DNA from: Pelagibius sp037652055
Lineage (GTDB): Bacteria; Pseudomonadota; Alphaproteobacteria; Kiloniellales; Kiloniellaceae
Reading direction: 5' to 3'
DNA: 64,000 nt
Assembly: GCF_037652055.1 (NCBI RefSeq)
Contig: NZ_JBBKAH010000002.1
Span: forward strand, 1,426,001 to 1,490,000
Position numbers and translations under genes: made by a program. This document shows, piece after piece, positions 50,025 through 57,712 of this stretch; positions within the stretch are counted from its first letter, which is position 1, and each line of letters starts with the position of its first letter. The notes below the pieces were generated by a model. The model worked only from the letters and a program-made list of their open reading frames with translations, was not told the DNA's origin and did not search any database.

Positions 50025-51338
50025 CTATCCCTGGGCGGCGCTGCGCTTGGCGTTCTTGCCGCTGTCCAGGCTGTCTTCGGCCGTGGCGATGCGGACCGAG
50101 GTGATCTGGTTGCGCTTGCGGCCCAGGATTTCGAAGGTGAAGCCGTGGAAGGTGAAGACCTGGCCGACATCGGGGATGCAGCGCGTCTCGTGCAGGATGA
50201 GACCGGCCAGCGTCGAGGCCTCCTCGTCGGGAAGGCGCCATTCGAAGCGGCGGTTGAGGTCGCGCAGGGTGACCTTGCCCTCGACGATCACCGAGCCGTC
50301 GCGCTGCAGCTGCACGCCCTCGATGTCCTCGTCGTGCTCGTCGGAGATGTCGCCGACGATCTCCTCCAGAATGTCTTCCAGAGTGACGATGCCCAGCATC
50401 TCGCCGTATTCGTCGACCACGATGGCGAAGTGCTCGTGGCGGCGGCGAAAGGCCTGCAGCTGCGACAGCAGATCGGTGGTGTCGGGGATGAACCAGGGCG
50501 GCGCGGCGATGGCCTTCACGTCCAGCTTGTCGAGGTCGGCGCCGGCTGCCTGTACCGCGCGCAGCAGTGCCTTTGCGTGCAGCACACCGACGACGTTGTC
50601 GGGGTCTTCGCGCCACAGCGGCATGCGGGTGAAGGGGCTGGCCAGCACCTCCTCGACGATCTTGGCCGGCGGCTGGTCGACATCGATGGCGACCACGTCC
50701 TTGCGGTGGATCATGATCTCCTCGACCCAGACGTCGCCGAGGTCGAGGATGGAGCGCAGCATCTCGCGTTCGTGACGTTCCTCTTCGCCTTCGCCCTGAT
50801 GCAGGTCGATGGCGCCGCGCAGCTGTTCCTCGGAGGCCTCGGCGGTCAGCGCGTGGCGCACCTCGACACCGAACAGCGACAGCGCCGCGCGCACCACCAT
50901 CTGGATGACCAGCGAAAAGGGCTTCAGCACGGCCACGATGATGCGCAGCGCCGGCGCGACGGCCAGCGCCGTGCGGTCGGCATTCTGCAGCGCGTAGGTC
51001 TTCGGCAGCACCTCGGCGAAGACCAGCACCAGAACGGTCATGCCCAGCGTCGCATAGACAACGCCGGTGTCGCCGAATACGGCGATCAGCGCGCTGGTGG
51101 CCAGCGCCGAGGCGAGGATGTTCACCAGGTTGTTGCCCAGCAGGAGGGCGCCGATCAGGTGCTCCTTCTCGTGCCACAGGTGATTCACCGTGGTGGCCCG
51201 GTGGTTGCCTGACTGCGCAAGGTTGTGCAGGCGCGGACGCGAGGCGGCGGTCAGCGCCGTCTCGGAGCCGGAGAAGAAGGCCGAAAAGACCAGCAACGCC
51301 AGAATGGCGCCGAAGGTGATGGCTAGGTCTATGTCCAT
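50025..51338 (-). CDS. CNNM/CorC-type (HlyC/CorC family) membrane protein
   Basis: 437 residues. The N-terminal DUF21 membrane domain (about 1-185) contains VFSAFFSGSETALTAASR, the acidic/small pocket used for magnesium or cobalt transport. A CBS pair follows (about 210-335), then a CorC/HlyC domain (about 350-425: DRRFEWRLP-like WRLPDEEASTLAGLI). Family members move divalent cations or mediate Mg2+ efflux. It follows aroB in many alphaproteobacteria, and does so here 84 bases downstream. Confidence 0.88.
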   Translation of the reverse strand: MDIDLAITFGAILALLVFSAFFSGSETALTAASRPRLHNLAQSGNHRATTVNHLWHEKEHLIGALLLGNNLVNILASALATSALIAVFGDTGVVYATLGMTVLVLVFAEVLPKTYALQNADRTALAVAPALRIIVAVLKPFSLVIQMVVRAALSLFGVEVRHALTAEASEEQLRGAIDLHQGEGEEERHEREMLRSILDLGDVWVEEIMIHRKDVVAIDVDQPPAKIVEEVLASPFTRMPLWREDPDNVVGVLHAKALLRAVQAAGADLDKLDVKAIAAPPWFIPDTTDLLSQLQAFRRRHEHFAIVVDEYGEMLGIVTLEDILEEIVGDISDEHDEDIEGVQLQRDGSVIVEGKVTLRDLNRRFEWRLPDEEASTLAGLILHETRCIPDVGQVFTFHGFTFEILGRKRNQITSVRIATAEDSLDSGKNAKRSAAQG

Positions 51339-51422
51339 TGTCGTCTATGCAGGTTGGTGAAACGTCGTGGCACTGCGGGCGGCGGGCCGGACCGGTGAGG
51401 CGGTCGGCGGCGTTTGCTTCAT

Positions 51423-52601
51423 CTAGCTGCCCAGGATGGCGCGGCCGATCAGGCCCGCCGTGTCGTTTTCGCGTGCCAGCTGGTCGGCGTCGTTCAGCGC
51501 GCCGGTCAGGAGAGCGCGCACCTCGTCCAGTTCCACGGTGGCGTCCAGATAGGCTTGGCCGATGCCGCGTGCAAGGACGAAGGTGATGCGCCCGTCGCTC
51601 ACCTTCTTGTCGCGGCCCATGTGGTCGATCAGGCGCTCCACGTCCCAGTGGCGCGGCGCCAGGTCGGCGAAGCCGGTAGGCAGGCCGATGGCGGCAAGAT
51701 GACGGCGCACGCGGTCGGCATCCTCGGCCGGGCAGTGGCCGCGCTGCACCGAGAGGTCGAAGGCCATCACCATGCCCACGGCGACCGCTTCGCCGTGCAG
51801 CAGCTCGTCGCCATAGCCGGTTTCGGCCTCCAGTGCATGGCCGAAGGTGTGGCCGAGGTTGAGCAGGGCGCGCTGCCCGCTCTCGCGCTCGTCGGCGGCG
51901 ACCACCGCCGCCTTGGCGCGGCAGCTCTCCAGCACCGCGTGCTGCAGCTCGGCGCGCTCGCCCTGGACCAGGTCGGCGCCGTGCGCCTCCAGCCAGTGGA
52001 AGAAACCGGGGTCGCGGATCAGGCCGTACTTCACCACCTCCGCATAGCCGGCCAGCATCTCGCGGCGCGGCAAGGTGGTGAGGATCGAGGTGTCGGCCAG
52101 CACCAGGCGCGGCTGGTGAAAGGCGCCGATCAGATTCTTGCCCTGCGGCGCGTTGATGCCGGTCTTGCCGCCGACCGAGCTGTCGACCTGCGCCAGCAGG
52201 CTGGTCGGCACCTGCACGAAGTCAAGACCGCGCAAGGTCACCGCCGCGGCGAAGCCGGCGAGGTCGCCGATCACGCCGCCGCCCAGTGCCACCAGGGTGG
52301 TCGAGCGCTCGACCTTCCTGTCCAGCAGCGCGCCGATCAGGCGGCCCAACTGGTCGAGGCTCTTGGAGCCGTCGCCCGGCGGCACCACGACGCTGTCGTG
52401 CGCCAGGCCGGCGTCGTCCAGTGCCCGCTGCAGACGGGCGAGATGCAGCCCCGCCAGGTTGCTGTCGGTGATGACGATGACGCGGTTGCTCTTCAGCACC
52501 GGCTTCATCAGGGTGCCGGCCGCGGCCAGCACGGTGGTGCCGATCACGATCTCGTAGCTGCGCTCGCCCAGCGCGACTTCCAGCCGCTGCGGTGCGGTCA
52601 T
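51423..52601 (-). CDS. aroB: 3-dehydroquinate synthase
   Basis: 392 residues. NAD-binding and catalytic segments are intact: VPPGDGSKSLDQLGRL, ALGGGVIGDLAGFAAAVTLRG, VPTSLLAQVDSSVGGKTGIN, EVVKYGLI, and LLNLGHTFGHALE with two metal histidines, plus HGEAVAVGM. It makes 3-dehydroquinate from DAHP in the shikimate pathway. Its ATG overlaps the aroK stop (ATGA), so the two are coupled. Confidence 0.95.
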   Translation of the reverse strand: MTAPQRLEVALGERSYEIVIGTTVLAAAGTLMKPVLKSNRVIVITDSNLAGLHLARLQRALDDAGLAHDSVVVPPGDGSKSLDQLGRLIGALLDRKVERSTTLVALGGGVIGDLAGFAAAVTLRGLDFVQVPTSLLAQVDSSVGGKTGINAPQGKNLIGAFHQPRLVLADTSILTTLPRREMLAGYAEVVKYGLIRDPGFFHWLEAHGADLVQGERAELQHAVLESCRAKAAVVAADERESGQRALLNLGHTFGHALEAETGYGDELLHGEAVAVGMVMAFDLSVQRGHCPAEDADRVRRHLAAIGLPTGFADLAPRHWDVERLIDHMGRDKKVSDGRITFVLARGIGQAYLDATVELDEVRALLTGALNDADQLARENDTAGLIGRAILGS

Positions 52602-53188
52602 TGTGCCGCACTCCGCACGCCCGCGGCGTCATCCCCGGCGGACTCTTCGTAGTGGCGGCGCAGGCCCTCCATCACGCGGGCCAGCGTCATCTCCGGCGGG
52701 CCGTCGACGGAATCGACCGCCACGTCGGCCTCGGCGTAGACGGGATAACGCTCCTCGATCAGCTTGGCGAGGATGTCGCGCGGGTCGCCGCGCTTCAGCA
52801 GCGGGCGGTTGTTGCGCCGGCCGGTGCGGCGCACCAGCAGGTCGGCGTCGGCGCGCAGCCACACCGACGTGGCGCGCTCGTGGATCAGACGGCGTGTCTC
52901 GGCGTCCATGAAGGCGCCGCCGCCGGTCGCCAGCACCATGGTGGGTTCGGACAGCAGCCGGGCGATGACGCGGCGCTCGCCGTCGCGGAAGGCGGCCTCG
53001 CCGTGGGCGGCAAAGATGTCCTCGACGGAGCAGCCGGCTGCGGCCTCGATCTCCTTGTCGGCGTCCATGAACGGCAGGCCCAGCGCGCCGGCGAGCAGGC
53101 GGCCGATGCACGACTTGCCGGCGCCCATCAGCCCGACCAGGGCAATGGTTCGCGGCACCGCCAGGGGGGCGTCCCCGGCGTGCGTCAT
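52598..53188 (-). CDS. aroK: Shikimate kinase
   Basis: 196 residues. Walker A VGLMGAGKSCIGR near residue 22, the shikimate-binding DADKEIE (near 45), VLATGGGAFMDAETR with the GGG motif, and the R-x-x-N lid (RTGRRNNRPLL). It phosphorylates shikimate. The start is uncertain: ATG 53188 (MTHAGDAP) is given, GTG 53209 is close and equally plausible. It is divergent from a small membrane peptide gene and xerD, the order seen in many alphaproteobacteria. Confidence 0.93.
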   Translation of the reverse strand: MTHAGDAPLAVPRTIALVGLMGAGKSCIGRLLAGALGLPFMDADKEIEAAAGCSVEDIFAAHGEAAFRDGERRVIARLLSEPTMVLATGGGAFMDAETRRLIHERATSVWLRADADLLVRRTGRRNNRPLLKRGDPRDILAKLIEERYPVYAEADVAVDSVDGPPEMTLARVMEGLRRHYEESAGDDAAGVRSAAQ

Positions 53189-53412
53189 CTCTGCGCTTGT
53201 CTCGGTCACGAACTCTTGCCTGCTGAACGTTGCAACGCTGAAAGACCCTAGGTAAACTGCCGTATTCACGTCAGATTCGGACCTTACCATAAAATCACTT
53301 TGACGGCGCAAGAAGACAGTATTGCCAGGCCAGGAGCCAGCCTCGGGGCGGCAGAGCATGGCAGTGCGGTCCCCTCAGTTCACGCAGTTTTCTGCCGCAA
53401 GCGATCGTTTTG

Positions 53413-53553
53413 ATGAAAAAAACCACCCTCGTTGCCCTTGTCGTTCTCGCCGGTTTGATAATCTCCGGCGGTTTCTTCCTGCTGACCTGGGATATCCCGC
53501 CGCCCTCGGCACCGGTCGAAAAGGTGCTGCCCGATGAACGCTTCCCGCGCTAA
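53413..53553 (+). CDS. 46-residue single-pass membrane peptide
   Basis: ATG 53413 opens MKKTTLVALVVLAGLIISGG, a clean N-terminal membrane helix or uncleaved signal, followed by a proline-rich stretch and the end VEKVLPDERFPR. The last 20 bases overlap the start of the next gene in another frame. I recall short peptides with a similar C-terminal end upstream of the following gene family in related bacteria, but cannot confirm. The basic-hydrophobic-polar pattern and coupling make it likely real. Confidence 0.6.
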   Translation: MKKTTLVALVVLAGLIISGGFFLLTWDIPPPSAPVEKVLPDERFPR

Positions 53554-55342
53554 TTTTTGCCGCGCTAACGTTTCGCGGCGCTACCTGGCGGCCCTGCTGG
53601 CGCCGCTGATGCTGGCCGGAACGCCGGCCTTGGCTCAGGGCACGGGGGATCAGCCGGCCGGACCGATCTCGCTGTTCCCGCCGACGGTGACCGCGCCGGG
53701 CGCCGGCGGGACGCCCGCCGGGACCCCGGCCGGCGAGGGCGAAATCGTCGGCTCCGGCGATATCGTGGTCAACCGCCTGGGCGCGCTGAGCCCCGAATCC
53801 CTCGGTATCCTCGACCGCGACCACGGCGGTCTCGGCACCGACGCCTGGGCCGGCAGCGACCGCCTCGCCGCCGAGGCGCTGCTGCGCGAGCTGCCGGGCG
53901 ATCTCGCCTCGCCCACTCTGCACGGGCTGGCGACGCGCCTGCTGCTCAGCAGTGCCCGCGCGCCATCGGCAAGATCCGCCGCCGCGCAGCCGACCATGGC
54001 GGATGCCGTCGCCGCCGCGCAGACCTCCGACTTCCTGCGCCTGCGCGCCGAGGGGCTCTACCGTCTGGGCGATCTCGACGGTCTGAACCGCCTGCTGGCG
54101 CTGGTGCCCCAGCATGTCGAGGACCCCTGGCTGGCCGAGGCGCGGGTCGATGGCCTGCTGCTGGCCGGGCGCGACGGCGAGGCCTGCGCCCAGGTCCCGG
54201 CCGGTTTGGCGCGCTATCCGCGGGAGCTCTACTGGACCAAGGCGCAGGTGTTCTGCCAGTTCGCCGCCGGCCAGACCGACCAGGCGATGCTGGGCCTCGA
54301 TCTGTTGCGCGAGCAGGCGCCGGACGGCGACCCTGCCTTCTTCGCCGCCGCCAATATGATGATCGCCGGTCAGGGCAGTACGCTGGCGGACGGCGACCTG
54401 ACGCCGCTCACCCTTGCCATGCTGCGCAAGGCGGGCGGCAGCCTGCCGGCGGCGGCGGTAGAGACGGTGAAGCCGCTGCTGCTGCACGGCATCGCCGGGC
54501 TGCAGGGCGGCGACCATGCGGTGCGTGCCGCGGCGGTCGAGCGCCTGGTCGAGATCGGCGCCCTGCCCGGCGAGCGCCTCGCCGGCGCTTACGGCGCTTT
54601 CGAGTTTACCGAGCCTGAGCTGAACGCCGCGCTGTCAGGCGCCTCCGGGGCCACCACAGCGGAGGGCGTACGCGGGCGGGCCCTGCTGTACCGCGCCGCC
54701 AATCGTGAAAGTCTCAGCGCGACACGGGCGGAGGTGCTGCGTGCCGCCTTTCTCTCCGCCGAGCGGGATGGCCGCGCCACCGCCATGGCGCAGGCGGCGC
54801 TGCCGCTGATGAGCGAGTTGGCTCCGACCGCCGAGCTTGCCTGGTTCGCGCCGCTGGCGGCGCGCACGCTCTACCGTGCCGGCCAGTTCGAGCGTGCGGG
54901 CGCCTGGCTCTCGGTGCTGCGCGTCGACGGCCAGCGCAATGCGGACTCCCAGGCGGCTTACGCCGCGCTCAGCCCGCTGATGCGCCTGGCCGGCGGCGCG
55001 GAACCGCTCGCCGCCGAGGAGAACGTCTCCGGCGAGCAGCGCCTGCTGCTCTTCGTGCTGTCGCGTGCGCTGGGCCAGGAAGAAGACCTCGCCGTCGCCG
55101 AGGCGGCGGAGAGCCCGCAGCCCCTGGTGCGGCTGCCGCGTCTCCTGGCGCTGGGCGATGCCGCCGCCGCCGGGCGCCGCGGCGAGACGGTGCTGCTGGC
55201 GGTGACGGCGCTGGGCGCCGAGGCTCCGGCCGGCAGCCACCCGCTGGCCCTGGGCTATGCGGTCTCGGCGCTGAACGCGATCGGGCTCGGCACCGACGCC
55301 CGGGCTCTCGCCATAGAGGCGGCGCTGGCCGCCGGCCTCTGA
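53534..55342 (+). CDS. Exported helical-repeat protein upstream of xerD
   Basis: 602 residues, no recognised family. A signal peptide with long basic N-region (RANVSRRYLAALLAPLMLAGTPALAQG) is followed by a Pro/Gly/Thr-rich linker (about 36-75) and a long array of alpha-helical pairs (about 85-600) with TPR-like spacing but no strict consensus (for example FLRLRAEGLYRLGDLDGLNRLLALVP). Probably a periplasmic scaffold. It lies between the small membrane peptide and xerD, overlapping the former by 20 bases and 11 bases before the latter; this trio is likely one operon. Function unknown. Confidence 0.78.
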   Translation: MNASRANFCRANVSRRYLAALLAPLMLAGTPALAQGTGDQPAGPISLFPPTVTAPGAGGTPAGTPAGEGEIVGSGDIVVNRLGALSPESLGILDRDHGGLGTDAWAGSDRLAAEALLRELPGDLASPTLHGLATRLLLSSARAPSARSAAAQPTMADAVAAAQTSDFLRLRAEGLYRLGDLDGLNRLLALVPQHVEDPWLAEARVDGLLLAGRDGEACAQVPAGLARYPRELYWTKAQVFCQFAAGQTDQAMLGLDLLREQAPDGDPAFFAAANMMIAGQGSTLADGDLTPLTLAMLRKAGGSLPAAAVETVKPLLLHGIAGLQGGDHAVRAAAVERLVEIGALPGERLAGAYGAFEFTEPELNAALSGASGATTAEGVRGRALLYRAANRESLSATRAEVLRAAFLSAERDGRATAMAQAALPLMSELAPTAELAWFAPLAARTLYRAGQFERAGAWLSVLRVDGQRNADSQAAYAALSPLMRLAGGAEPLAAEENVSGEQRLLLFVLSRALGQEEDLAVAEAAESPQPLVRLPRLLALGDAAAAGRRGETVLLAVTALGAEAPAGSHPLALGYAVSALNAIGLGTDARALAIEAALAAGL

Positions 55343-55353
55343 GGCGCCGCGCC

Positions 55354-56355
55354 GTGCCTGCCGCGGCTCCCGGCTTTGCGCAGCTCGATCCTTTCCTGGA
55401 GATGCTGGCCGCCGAGCGCGGCGCCGCCCAAAACACCCTCGAAGCTTATGAGCGCGACCTCAAGAGCTTCGCCGCGTTTCTCGCCAAGCGGAAGGCCATC
55501 CCCGAAACCGCAGGGGTCGAGGACATCAGGGCCTTCCTCGGCCAGCTCGCCAAGGCCGGCATGGCGCCGCGCACTGCCGCGCGCCGGCTCTCGGCGCTGC
55601 GCCAGTTCTACCGCTTCCTGCTCAGCGAGGGGCGGCGCGCCGATGATCCCACTGCCGGTATCGACAGCCCCCGCCAGGGCCGCCCGCTGCCCAAGATCCT
55701 CAGCGAGGCCGAAGTCGGCCTGCTGCTCGATCACGCCCAGGCAGCTGTTGAGGCGGGCCCCGGGTCAGGCCCGGAGAGCGGTAAAGACCCAGAAGCCCTG
55801 CGCCTGGCCGCCCTGGTGGAGCTGCTCTATGCGACCGGCCTGCGCATCTCCGAATTGGTCGGCCTCAGGCTCGCCGCTGCCCAGCGCGATCAGCGCCTGC
55901 TGATCGTCCAGGGCAAGGGCGCCAAGGAGCGCATGGTGCCGCTCAGCCCGGCTGCGCGGCACAGCCTGACCGCCTACCTCGCCGTGCGCGACCATTTCCT
56001 GGAATCCCGGGGCCAGGGCGCGAAGGCGGTGAAGACGCCGTCGCCCTGGTTATTCCCGTCGCGCGGGGAGACGGGGCATATCACCCGCCAGCGGGTCGCC
56101 CAACTGCTGAAGGACCTCGCGCGCGCCGCCGGTCTGGATGCTGCCAAGGTCTCGCCCCACGTGCTGCGCCACGCCTTTGCGAGCCATCTGCTGGACCACG
56201 GCGCCGACCTGCGCTCACTGCAGAAGATGCTGGGCCACGCCGACATCTCGACCACCCAGATTTACACTCACGTGCTGAGCGAGCGCCTGAAGTCCCTGGT
56301 GCAGGAACGTCACCCGCTCGCGGCCGCGTTCGCGAATAAGGCGAAACGGGCCTGA
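55354..56355 (+). CDS. xerD: Tyrosine recombinase XerD
   Basis: 333 residues from GTG. The SAM-like DNA-binding domain (about 10-95) is followed by the catalytic domain with all active residues: R in ATGLRISELVG, K in GKGAKERMVPL, H and R in SPHVLRHAFASH, H in LGHADISTTQIYTH and the terminal tyrosine. With XerC it resolves chromosome dimers at dif. Between the two domains, about residues 134-145, is an unusual GPGSGPESG run encoded by DNA matching a dispersed palindrome of this window; it lengthens the inter-domain linker without breaking the frame. Confidence 0.93.
   Translation: MPAAAPGFAQLDPFLEMLAAERGAAQNTLEAYERDLKSFAAFLAKRKAIPETAGVEDIRAFLGQLAKAGMAPRTAARRLSALRQFYRFLLSEGRRADDPTAGIDSPRQGRPLPKILSEAEVGLLLDHAQAAVEAGPGSGPESGKDPEALRLAALVELLYATGLRISELVGLRLAAAQRDQRLLIVQGKGAKERMVPLSPAARHSLTAYLAVRDHFLESRGQGAKAVKTPSPWLFPSRGETGHITRQRVAQLLKDLARAAGLDAAKVSPHVLRHAFASHLLDHGADLRSLQKMLGHADISTTQIYTHVLSERLKSLVQERHPLAAAFANKAKRA
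55759..55774. repeat. 16-base copy of a dispersed palindrome arm inside xerD
   Basis: CCCGGGTCAGGCCCGG here is the exact reverse complement of 30073-30088, the left arm of the palindrome downstream of the mutase gene. It encodes part of the GPGSGPESG linker in frame. Confidence 0.6.
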
Positions 56356-56423
56356 CGGCATCTCACAGGATCGAATAAAATACCGGCCTTCCGTGCGTTT
56401 TGTGCGCTGCGGCGATGTTCCGG

Positions 56424-56452
56424 TTGACAAGACCAATTGGTCTGACCAGTTT
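56424..56452 (+). promoter_or_regulatory. Promoter with overlapping GntR/FadR-type operator before the malyl-CoA lyase gene
   Basis: TTGACA (56424-56429) is a perfect -35; after 17 bases lies CAGTTT (56447-56452), a weak -10. Between them AATTGGTCTGACCAGTT (56435-56451) fits the FadR-subfamily form AATTGGTnnnACCAATT at 13 of 14 fixed positions, and AGACCAATTGGTCT (56430-56443) is itself a perfect palindrome. A repressor here would block the promoter. Confidence 0.55.
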
Positions 56453-56537
56453 CCGCATCTGAAAGCGGCAGGGCGGATCCGCCCCGGGCAGGCCAGCCTT
56501 CACCAACAGCGTTCCCAAACGAAGCAGGGGGAAATCC

Positions 56538-57515
56538 ATGAGCTTTACCATTGTCGAGCAGGCGGCTGCGCGCCTGAACCGCAGCGAACTGGCCGTGCCG
56601 GGCAGCAACCCGAAACTGTTCAAGAAGGCTGCGGAATCGGCGGCTGACGTCGTGTTCCTCGATCTCGAGGACGCGGTTGCGCCCGACGACAAGGAGCAGG
56701 CCCGCAAGAACATCATCAAGGCGCTGAACGAGATCGACTGGGGCAACAAGACCATGTCGGTGCGTATCAACGGTCTCGATACCCACTACATGTACCGCGA
56801 TGTCATCGACATCATCGAGCAGGGCGGCGAGCGCCTGGATCTCATCATGATCCCCAAGGCCGGCACCGCGGCGGACATCTACGCCGTCGACATGCTGGTC
56901 ACCCAGGCCGAGGACGCCGTCGGCCGCAAGAAGCGGATCGGCTTCGAGATGATCATCGAGACGGCGCTCGGCATGGCCAACGTCGATGCCATCGCCAAGG
57001 CCTCGCCGCGCAATGAGAGCCTGCATTTCGGCGTTGCCGACTACGCCGCTTCGACCAAGGCGCGCACCACCGTTATCGGCGGCCCGAACGAGCTGTACGG
57101 CGTGCTGACCGATGCCAATGCCAAGGGCGAGCGCGACTACCACTGGGGCGACATGTGGCACTACGCCATCGCCCGCATGGTGGTGGCCGCCCGTGCCGCC
57201 GGCCTGCGTCCCATCGACGGGCCGTTCGGCGACTTCTCGGACCCCGAGGGCTTCCGCGCCCAGGCGCGCCGCGCCGCGGTGCTGGGCTGCGAGGGCAAGT
57301 GGGCGATCCATCCCAGCCAGATCGAGCTGGCCAACGAGGAGAACAGCCCCTCCAAGGCCGAGGTCGACAAGGCCAAGCGCATCCTGAAGGCGATGAAGCA
57401 GGCCCAGCAGGAAGGCAAGGGCGCGGTGGCGCTGGACGGGCGCCTCATCGACATCGCCTCGATCAAGCAGGCCGAGGTCCTGGTCAAGAAAGCCCGCCAG
57501 ATCGCCAAGGGCTGA
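56538..57515 (+). CDS. Malyl-CoA lyase (MclA/Mcl1-type CoA ester lyase)
   Basis: 325 residues. The CitE-superfamily barrel is clear: LAVPGSNPKLFKKAAESAADVVFLDLEDAVAPDDK, SVRINGLDTHYMYRDV, IMIPKAG, EMIIETALGMANV, GVADYAAST, GPFGDFSDPEGFRAQARRAAVLGCEGKWAIHPSQ. The start MSFTIVEQAAARLNRSELAVPG closely resembles the malyl-CoA lyase of methylotrophs as I recall it. It cleaves malyl-CoA (and often beta-methylmalyl-CoA) to glyoxylate and an acyl-CoA. GGGGGAA lies before ATG. With the mutase and MeaB genes it fits a C2-assimilation route. A GntR-type operator lies upstream. Confidence 0.88.
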   Translation: MSFTIVEQAAARLNRSELAVPGSNPKLFKKAAESAADVVFLDLEDAVAPDDKEQARKNIIKALNEIDWGNKTMSVRINGLDTHYMYRDVIDIIEQGGERLDLIMIPKAGTAADIYAVDMLVTQAEDAVGRKKRIGFEMIIETALGMANVDAIAKASPRNESLHFGVADYAASTKARTTVIGGPNELYGVLTDANAKGERDYHWGDMWHYAIARMVVAARAAGLRPIDGPFGDFSDPEGFRAQARRAAVLGCEGKWAIHPSQIELANEENSPSKAEVDKAKRILKAMKQAQQEGKGAVALDGRLIDIASIKQAEVLVKKARQIAKG

Positions 57516-57540
57516 CGCCCCAACGCCGATCTGGCAGTTC

Positions 57541-57588
57541 GGGCCGGCATTTTCCCCCAGGTGCCACGGGGCGGGGAGATGCCGGCCC
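57541..57588 (+). terminator. Long inverted repeat between malyl-CoA lyase and accA genes
   Basis: GGGCCGGCAT (57541-57550) pairs exactly with ATGCCGGCCC (57579-57588), and the inner bases (TTTCCCC/GGGGAG) extend the stem with mismatches. It begins 25 bases after the lyase stop. No T-run follows, so it may be a processing or partial termination structure. Confidence 0.45.
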
Positions 57589-57712
57589 CTTGATTCCGGG
57601 GCTTCTTTGCGGCATTTCAAGTGTGCCGGCGGCGCGAATCAGGGCTTTTTCGGCGTCCTGGCGGCAAAGCTTGGGCGTGCCACCCGCGAAATGCTGTGTT
57701 AGATAGGCTGTC

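Noticed and set aside
49819..51177. Upstream extension of the CBS protein frame through the CNNM gene
   Set aside because: The extension is arginine-rich shadow sequence; a strong ribosome binding site and family start at 49818 fix the true beginning.
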